Positions 56,640-64,000 of a stretch of DNA of 64,000 nt are shown here, piece after piece. Position numbers and translations under genes: made by a program. Position 1 is the first letter of the stretch. Every line of letters starts with the position of its first letter. The notes under the pieces were generated by a model. The model ran no database searches. It was given only the letters and a program-made list of their open reading frames with translations, and was not told the DNA's origin. The stretch is from Nageia nagi (lineage: Eukaryota > Pinophyta): positions 100,812,001 through 100,876,000 of the forward strand of contig JBITNC010000001.1 in NCBI GenBank assembly GCA_050084985.1, given 5' to 3'.

Positions 56640-56990
56640 ATGTGGTATGGTTTAGCATGTAATGTCTTAACTTTTTGGTTGCAACTACTACTGCTAACTA
56701 TAACTTTTCTAAATATATTTATTTAATCTCATAACCAACCAAAGTTTGATTAAGATAATATATTACTTATTCTTTACTATTTTCATTATTTTGAGAGAGC
56801 ATGGTTCCTAAAGCTATTTCTATAGCTAATATATACAATAGGAATGGTTCTCTAGGATTAGGTGGTACTAGAATGGGTGGTAAAAGTAGATAGCATTTAA
56901 TTTTATCAAATGCTTCTTGTTGTTCATTTCCCCAATGAAAGATAATAACCTTATTCAAAAGTTTGTTAAAAGGTTTACATTTGTCCAAAA
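56640..56990 (-). pseudogene. First RNase H of element F
   Basis: 'CKPFNKLLNKVIIFHWGNEQ' and 'AFDKIKCYLLLPPILVPP' followed by 'PFLLYILAIEIALGTMLSQN' match the RT to RNase H connection and first strands of the Tat RNase H. It is open from 56988 to 56767. Confidence 0.75.
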
Positions 56991-57019
56991 ATTGAGAAAT
57001 AAAACATTTTATGGCCTGT

Positions 57020-57662
57020 AACTTAACCTGTAAGCTTTGTAGTTATTTTATATTTGAGCTAGGGGGACATTTTTTATTTTTATTTTTTTTGTTAGGATCT
57101 ACTTCAATCCCTCATCCATAAATAATGAAACCTAATAATTTCCTATATGTTACCAAAAAACACATTTCTTTGGGTTTAATTGAATTTTATGTTCTAGTAA
57201 TTGATCAAATATTTTAATGACCACTTTAGGGTGATCTTCCCATATTTTTGATTTAGCCATTACATCATGTATGTAATCCTCTACAATATCATGCATGTAA
57301 TCATGGAAGATGCATGTCATGGCTATTTGATAGGTGGATCGAGAATTTTTAAATCCAAAAGGTATAACTTTGTAACAAAATGTTCCCCATGGTGTTGTGA
57401 ATGTGGTTTTATGTTGGTCTTATGATGCTACCTTAATTTGGTTGTATCATGAAAACCCATACATGAGTGAAAACATTTTGTTTCCTATGGTAGAATCAAC
57501 CAAGCTATCTATGTTTGGTAGGGGAAAATCATCCTCAAGGCATGCTTTGTTTAGGTATCTAAAATCTATGCATATTTGAATCTTCCCTATGAATTTCTTA
57601 ACTGGTACCATATTAGAAATCCAATTATAATAATCAATTGGATGAATAAACTTGGCTTCCAA
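57020..57662 (-). pseudogene. Reverse transcriptase remnant of element F
   Basis: An open stretch from 57662 to 57447 reads 'NMVPVKKFIGKIQICIDFRY' and 'LPNIDSLVDSTIGNKMFSLM', the first conserved blocks of a Tat RT. It continues in a second frame with 'IVEDYIHDVMAKSK' near 57290: the catalytic Y-I-D-D has become Y-I-H-D. 'LLEHKIQLNPKKCVF' near 57190 is the following block. Stops at Gln/Trp positions and frame changes make it inactive. Confidence 0.85.
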
Positions 57663-57699
57663 AAGCTTTTGAAAATCTTATTTTACCATCAAGGAAATT

Positions 57700-58984
57700 A
57701 TAGGATGTATTTTTTGTAGCTTTTTTTTTAACAAGCTTTGCACCTTCCTTTATACCAAGATTATGCATGACTAAATTAGGATCAAGTCCAAGCATATTAA
57801 CATGTGGCCATACAAATATTTCTTGTGCATTTCCTTAAGTATTGTAATGAACTCTTTTATTTCATCTTTAGAAAAACATTTTTTTAATTGAATTATTTTA
57901 GGTCTATTAGGTTCATTATCTTAAATCAATTTCAATAGTTTCTTCAATCAACATGTGAAATTTTTCTTCCAATTGGTTGGATATTGGAATCCAATTATTA
58001 TTATTTGCATTATATTCTTCATCCTCAGCTTCATACTAATCTTCCAAAGTAGTATTAATATTCAAGTTTATAGTCTATAAGATTGTATCTATGTCTTTGA
58101 AATCTTGGATTGTAGGTTGTTTAGGAATCAATGCAAAATCTGTAGTTTCTTCATCTACCTAAAAGTATGAAGAAGAGCTATTTGAATTTTTTTAACCTAT
58201 TATTTCAAACTCATCAAATTGGTCATTTCCATACCAATCAAAGATTATTTTAGGCATTAGATTATTACATATTTATATAATCTCTACCATATTAATTGAT
58301 ATATCATAAAATGACCCTTCTAAGGATAGTATTTTAGACTCTATATCATCTTGATTTATCATTCATTTAGATACTTCAAAAAAATTTCATATATTTTGGG
58401 CTTTGGTTCTAACTCAATTGTCTCAAATTTGGATACTCCTTGATGTTTGCTATTATAACCTAATCCTATCTTATTATGATAATGAATATCAATGGTGTAC
58501 CTAGTTTGTATCTTCCTAAACTTTTTCCTTGCCATTGACACCTATCAAAGTATCTTTGGATGAATGATCTTACATCCGATGATAAGTATTCTAATGAATC
58601 ATAAAAAATACCTTCATTAGATCTAGTTAAAGGGATGATAGGTGGTGTTATTGGACCCTAATTTAAAAAAAGTGTTTGATTAGGTAACTACCCCAATGGT
58701 ACTAATTTATCTACCACACTAGGAGACTCTTTAGGTCTTCCTATTTCTTGAGTTGTAGAAATATTAAAAATGACATCATCAATGGCAAACTCTTCTATTC
58801 CACAATTAGTCAATTTTATAGTCATAGGATAAATATCATATGGTTTATCTTTTATTGTACCATCATTATTTGATGCATTTATAGGATAATATACTTTTGA
58901 TGATGAAGCTTTGTTTACTTCATCTAGCTTTCACTCTATTTCTTCCCATGTTTACTTGTCCAAAATTATTGGTTTTATTTTTAG
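57700..58984 (-). pseudogene. Linker between protease and RT of element F
   Basis: Coding-like minus-strand patches such as 58359-58541 ('MSMARKKFRKIQTRYTIDIH') and 'VGRPKE'-type blocks near 58730 fill the gap. Near 57780-57830 'WPHVNMLGLDPNLVMHNLGI' matches the block that precedes RT in Tat elements. The long linker has no enzymatic domain that I can see. Confidence 0.5.
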
Positions 58985-59600
58985 TTATGAATCCCTATTA
59001 ATATTTGGTGTATGAGGTACTTCAATATTAGTGGGATCTTTCCCCTTTAAATAACTTGGAGAAGCACCTTTCTTATTAATATCTACTATTGATACATTTT
59101 TAAGAACCATAGGCAATGTAAAATAATAAGTAGAATGCAAAGCAATCCCCCCTAAAAGATGCATATAATTGCAATGGGAATATGGATTTTCATCTCCAAG
59201 TACATAGTGTACCACCCCATTATGAATGTATTTTAGGAAATTATGATATGTTGATGGGACACATTGCATATCTCTAATCCATGGTCTTCCTAAGAGTAAG
59301 TTGTATTGTGTTATATACCCTTCAATAACTTGCAATAATGTTTATATGATTTTAGATCCCATAGTAATAGGTAGTGAGATAGATCCCATTGTTGAGCACA
59401 AAGCATCATTGAAAGCTCTTAGTTGTAAATAAGGTGCACATATGTTTGAAAAAGGTACATTAAAGTTCTTATAGGTAGTTGTAGAAATGATATTTATTGC
59501 ATAACCTTCATTTATTAATATCCTTTTAAAAGCCTTCCCATCTATCTTGGCTATAATATGTAATGGGTAATCTTGACCTTGCGAATGGTTTGATTACCTA
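58985..59600 (-). pseudogene. Protease remnant of element F
   Basis: The active-site strand near 59490-59560 reads 'AKIDGKAFKRILINEGYAIN'; the normal D-T/S-G is N-E-G, so the catalytic Asp is lost. A stretch that is open from 59335 to 58985 contains 'YNLLLGRPWIRDMQCVPSTY', the conserved block after protease, nearly the same as in element E. This shows E and F are of similar type. Confidence 0.75.
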
Positions 59601-60049
59601 ACTTCATGATCATGGAAAGAAATAGTGGGTTTTTGGTTTATCTTAATATTTTCCATGAAAGACACAAAGATTTTAGGGTCATTAATATCTAGCTCAATTA
59701 TTTGCAATAATTGGCTCATAGCTTGTCTATGATGTTTGGATTGTTGTAGTAATTCAAACAAAGACATCTTCACTTGTGAGTTTTTTAATTGATGTTACAA
59801 ATCTCCTTTTACTAAAATATTATGAGGTTGAGGTATAGGTATATTTGGTTGTATAATACCATCATTTGTTTCATTGTTGGGAATATTAGCTTGCCTTCCT
59901 TACAACCTTTGGGCTCTTGTAGCTATACCTACCATACTAACAAAAGTAGGAGCATCTTGAAATCCTTTATGCGTTATTTGATTTTGGTGTATTTATGATG
60001 ATATGGTGTTTTATTTATGTTAAGGAAGTAGGTTCTGATATATTCTTAG

Positions 60050-61000
60050 ATTTTGATTAGGGATAGTCAATGGGTTATGTAACTATAATCTTCTTTGATC
60101 AATCAAATCTTGAACCTTGGGTTGCAATGTTCTACACTTGCTTGTAGTATGCCCCTTTTGATGATGATAATGGTAATAATCATTCTCATTGTACCATTTA
60201 ATATCTTGCATTTGGTATTTTAGATTGTATTTTAGGTAATATAATCATTTGATGGTCCATTAATTTTTTCAAAATATCATAAAGAGATTCAATCAAAGGA
60301 GTAAACTTTCTAGGGGGTGGCCTAGGTTTTCTTTTTTCATTTCATGAAGCAGGTGTATTTTATAGAGGGTTAAGTTATCCATATTTAAGATAAGAAAATT
60401 TATTAACAAGTATTGGTTTTATTGATTGTTTTGCTTAATTTCTATTTCTAACATAAGCCTCTTTCTTTTTACCCTTTAGTTTTCCATCGTGGATTTTAAC
60501 CTTTTTTATTACAATAGCTTGAGAAATTACTTATTTAAATGTCTTATGTTGTTGAATCAATAAAGTACCAGTGATGGGTCTTAGACAATTTTTACTAAAC
60601 ATTGTTAGTAGTTCTTCTTATGGTAGAGTATAAAGCACACTTATCAAAATCACCCTCCATCTTGAAATAAAGTTTGTAACCATCTCATATTGAAATTATT
60701 GCAATCTTATGAGATCAATTATGGGGTTTTATTTTTTAATATTTATCCTAGAGTGCTCTAAGAATAAATTAGCCAATTGTGCATATGTTGTGATGTTGTT
60801 TTTAGTTAAGTTATTGTACCAGTCCATCACTTGTCCAACAAGTGTCATAGGAAAGATATGTAACATCAAAGCATCATTTTTGAAAATTACATAACTTGAA
60901 TATTTAAAACATATTAGATGTTTTTTAGGATCCTCCTTTCATTTAAAAGATTCAATTTTTGGAATATCAAATTTGAAATGGATATCCATATTAGGAACAC
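60050..61000 (-). pseudogene. gag: Gag core and knuckle of element F
   Basis: The minus strand near 60560-60720 reads 'ITNFISRWRVILI' style helix blocks, then 'LYDILKKLMDHQMIILP' near 60240-60290, then a Tyr/His-rich knuckle 'YHYHHQKGHTTSKCRTLQPK' (60110-60175; one Gln codon is a stop) that fits C-x-Y-H-x4-G-H-x4-C with the first Cys changed. It is the packaging part of the element. Confidence 0.65.
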
Positions 61001-62396
61001 TAGGGTGTATGGCATCATTACAAATTGTTTTGTAAGAGACTTTATGTTTTTTTTGTTGATGTAACATTCTCTCAATCTCTTTTAACCTTTAATCAAAGTC
61101 ATTAGTCAATTATGTAGGAATGGTAGGATGTTTATTATCCTTATTGCTTTCCTTTTGTTCATTTGTTGGAAATGATTGGTAATTTCTTTCAGAAGGTATT
61201 TAATCACCATAATAATTTTTATTATATGGTGGAGTAAGCAGAGGTGGTTGATATAGAGGCAACTATCATTTCTCTTATTTATATGAAGGTGTAAGAGCAT
61301 GATGTTTTTGAACTTCATGTCTAGATCAAGGTAAAGCGAGTCTTGGAGGTTGTTGTTTCTCATGTAATACCTCCCTTTTTCTAGGTAAATGAATGTTTTG
61401 ATTTTTGTAATTTTTATGACCTTGGGGAGATAAGGATCTTGCTCTAGATGGAAACTTCATATTATCTACTATTTTATAGTTAGGTCTATTCTGAATTTGA
61501 GTTTGAACCTATTGTTTGTTAGGTTTCCCTAGGGGTGTTTTACTTTGATATGCATGAAACATAGACTATATTTGCAAATATGGATTTTGTCCTAATATTT
61601 TAGGTTGATTCTATTTTTGTGTATTTGGATTATATAGAATAATTTGTTAGTTATTTTTAAGTTGTTCCTAATTTTGATTTGATCTAGACACATACAATGG
61701 TATCTCTTATATCTTATACCTTAAAGGATCAATATTTCTCCTATCTTTTTTTTTTTTAAAATCTTATGACTAATCCTTGGGGTAGTATAAGTAGTACTAG
61801 GATCTACATAACTCATAATAGAAGAAGCATAACTAGTCCTAGGGGTAGGTGTTTTAGTTTTCAAAATATGATAAGCATCATTATACACCCTATCATGGCT
61901 TCTTGATTTGAGTGTAGGAGTAGCCATACGTATCAAAATTCTATCATTGAATTCATTCATCATTCTAGAGATGATGGAAGGGGTATAAATCATCTCATAT
62001 TATATAGGTTTGGACAAGATGTCCATCTAGTAGATAATGCATAATGCAATAATATCTTAGTTTAAAAGGACCTTTTTGTAAAATTCCATAAGCTAAATGC
62101 ATTCATGATGGAGTAGTTTTCCTTAAAATAACTTCTTCCTCATTACCTATTGGTGTTTCTTTTGCTAGATAAGTTAAATATAATAGAAAATTATGAGCAT
62201 GAGAAGAAAAAGGAATCCTTAACTATGTTAAATGTTATCTTACTTCATTTAAGGTATCCTCTATTTCTTGAGGAGTTCCTCTCCTCAATATTTCTCTAAT
62301 AGATCTATGAGACCTATGACTAGGTTGTCTCTCTTGGTAGGTTCTATCATAGGGATCTTATTGCTGAAGAGATGTTTGAGAACAAGTATTAACCAT
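61001..62396 (-). pseudogene. gag: Gag N-terminal region of element F
   Basis: The ATG at 62394-62396 starts 'MVNTCSQTSLQQ'. The frame continues through Arg/Ser-rich sequence, 'LRRGTPQEIEDTLNEV' (62225-62275) and 'ETPIGNEEEVILRKTTPSWM' (about 62110-62165), with stops. Later pieces at 61721-61993 and 61106-61363 are open but unlike known domains. The start is chosen because it is the first ATG of the open frame and because no coding is seen beyond it. Confidence 0.5.
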
Positions 62397-64000
62397 TCTC
62401 TTTTTTTTAATACCTTACACTTTTTAGTTTTGTTTTTGTTTTTTGATAAATAAGAAGTAAAAGAGAACAGACATAATTTGTAGCAATTATATTTTTATTT
62501 TTGATTTTATATTATCAAGAAAACAAATGAATGCACAAACAACCTACTTATAAGCTCACCTTTTTGGTGTGATTATCTTGTATAATTTTATTGATATATT
62601 GATTAATTTTTATTTAATGAGTGATGTGAATCATTAATTTTATTCTTATTAATTTTCCTCATTTATTTTTTCTAGTAAGGTGTTTTAACCAAGAGTAAGC
62701 TAGAATTCTATAGGAAATCTATGGTGAAGTATCAATTTGTTACTTAAGGTGGTCTCCTTAGTGCAATGGGATTGGGGAATGCCATTGAAGACTATATTGA
62801 TAGTATAATCCAAGCATAGCCTTCTTATTTATAGTCTCCTAGTGGAAAGTGATGACTTTTACCATAGAACTCGATATTCATTTCCAAGTTTAGCTCTATG
62901 GCTTATGGTATAATCAGTGGGTATGTAAGAATATAGAATCAATGGTTAGTCATCACATTTTACTCATTTATGTTTATTTTTAAAAGGTATTATACATATA
63001 TAAAACATGAAAGAGCTTATGATAACTACACCCCAACACAACATACATGTATTTTGATTAGGTTCTATTTAATATGAAAAAATCAATGTTTTAATTAATG
63101 AGTATTAATATAACCCACAAAATTGATTACCACTTTTATTGTAATTTTTTAACTAAGAATTAATGATATTCATTTAATATTTCCAAGTGTAGAATTAATT
63201 AGGTGAAGTTCGTTTACCACTTCTTATCAATCGCATATAACTTTGACCTACTTTTGGAGTGGAAAAATGAGACATGTAAGAAGCTATTTAAGTGAACATA
63301 AATTAATTTAAATGAGATACTTTAACTCCTATTTGAGTCACAATCCTTTGACATCCTTTTAGAGTGGTAAGGTAGATAGGAAGAGTTTTAATTATGAAGT
63401 AAATTTTCTTATATGAGATTCTGTAACTCCTCTTCAAATTACCATCCTTTAATCTCCTTTCAAAATGATGAGGCATACTATTGAAGAGAATTAATATGAA
63501 AGAAAAATACCTACCCAATAAATTAACCAATTTAATGTGTTTGAATTTGCCTTAACCTCGGTAAATTAACCTTATGTTCATTCCATTTTTAATGAGATTT
63601 AATTCCTCCTTCCAAGTGTAGAAGTGATTTAATGAAAGTTTATTACTAATTTTAGTAATAAAAAGTGAGAAAAAGAAAAAATGGTTCATTTACTACTTTC
63701 CTATTGCACCCATTCTGATCACCTAAGATTGACTTTCAATGCAAAGGGAGAGCATAGGTGGGTGTAATGAAAAGTATTAGGTTATTTTGTTTGTCATTCC
63801 TAGAAACCAATAAAAATAGATAATTTTTGTACAATTTATTTAAGTAAAATAGAAACAATGCATATTTTCTAAACATACATCTACCCTTCCTACATGCAAT
63901 CTAGGAAAAGAAATCACAAACAAGGGGTTCTTTTCCATTTTTTCATTTTTAGTGCCTAAATTACACTTTTAGTATTGAAATTTTTTGAAACATATACCTT
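62397..64000. other. AT-rich region to the right of element F
   Basis: It should contain F's leader and part of its 5' LTR, but no primer site or second LTR copy was recognised. Short frames (62268-62453 plus, 63303-63530 minus) show no family pattern. Confidence 0.35.
63210..63500. repeat. Diverged tandem repeat, about 100 bp unit
   Basis: Three diverged copies start near 63210, 63312 and 63414. The last two open 'gagat.ct.taactcct' and each has 'atcctttgacatcctttt' or 'atcctttaatctcctttc', followed by a G/A-rich 'tggtaaggtagatagg'-like part. Confidence 0.5.

Larger units (their letters stand above)
53300..62396 (-). mobile_element. Element F: Tat-type Ty3/gypsy retrotransposon, minus strand
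   Basis: Read on the minus strand: gag (from 62396), a Cys/His knuckle, protease, RT, RNase H, a second archaeal-type RNase H, integrase, then an extra frame. The doubled RNase H is the hallmark of the Tat lineage. Related blocks in element E (protease linker and gag knuckle) show the two belong to similar families. Catalytic residues are lost in protease, RT and integrase. LTRs could not be delimited. Confidence 0.8.

Overview
The window looks like nuclear DNA of a land plant with a large, repeat-rich genome. It is strongly AT-rich and almost free of CpG. Nearly everything recognisable is decayed LTR retrotransposon sequence of the plant Ty3/gypsy type: chromodomain-bearing chromoviruses and Tat-like elements with an archaeal-type second RNase H. 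The reading frames are broken mostly by TAG/TAA where CAG, CAA or TGG is expected. This is the signature of long-term C-to-T decay of methylated DNA. No intact gene was found, and no rRNA, CRISPR array or organelle insert. The species cannot be named from the sequence.

Layout. Element A (360-10103, +) has 1.1 kb LTRs and encodes gag and protease, but carries a long unrecognised reading frame (about 4258-8160) where RT, RNase H and integrase would be expected. Element B (10317-16062) is flanked by a perfect 5 bp duplication (atatt). Its LTRs are about 1.83 kb, it has a polypurine tract, and its 2.1 kb interior has no recognisable pol. Element C (about 17252-24905, -) is a chromovirus with gag, protease, an RT stump, RNase H, integrase and a chromodomain-like tail. 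Its gag is split by a 4.2 kb inverted-repeat element (20288-24493) with 1.55-1.6 kb arms around a 99 bp tandem array.

Element E (gag at 25785-26603, continuing at 41746 to about 43270, +) is split by element D (26604-41745, +). D is a complete but dead chromovirus with very long LTRs (5.0 and 5.35 kb), a clear tRNA-iMet primer site, gag-PR-RT-RH-IN-chromodomain order, and tRNA-like motifs in both LTRs. D's 3' LTR also holds a microsatellite-linked duplication-inversion. From 43.3 to 53.3 kb lies mostly unassigned AT-rich DNA. It contains a stretch that has kept its CpGs (44.93-46.13 kb), a candidate SINE remnant, a gene-like fragment with an in-frame 60-codon tandem repeat, and several TA/CT/GT microsatellites. 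Element F (about 53.3-62.4 kb, -) is a Tat-type element with gag, protease, RT, two RNase H domains, integrase and an extra downstream frame.

How the parts fit. The order of events can be read from the nesting: C and E are older, and the inverted-repeat element and D landed in their gag genes. None of these elements could now supply its own proteins. Catalytic residues are visibly lost in the proteases of D and F, in the RTs of D and F, and in the integrases of C and F. The most unusual objects are A's pol-replacing frame, the inverted-repeat element, the inverted triplication in D's 3' LTR, and the CpG-retaining island.
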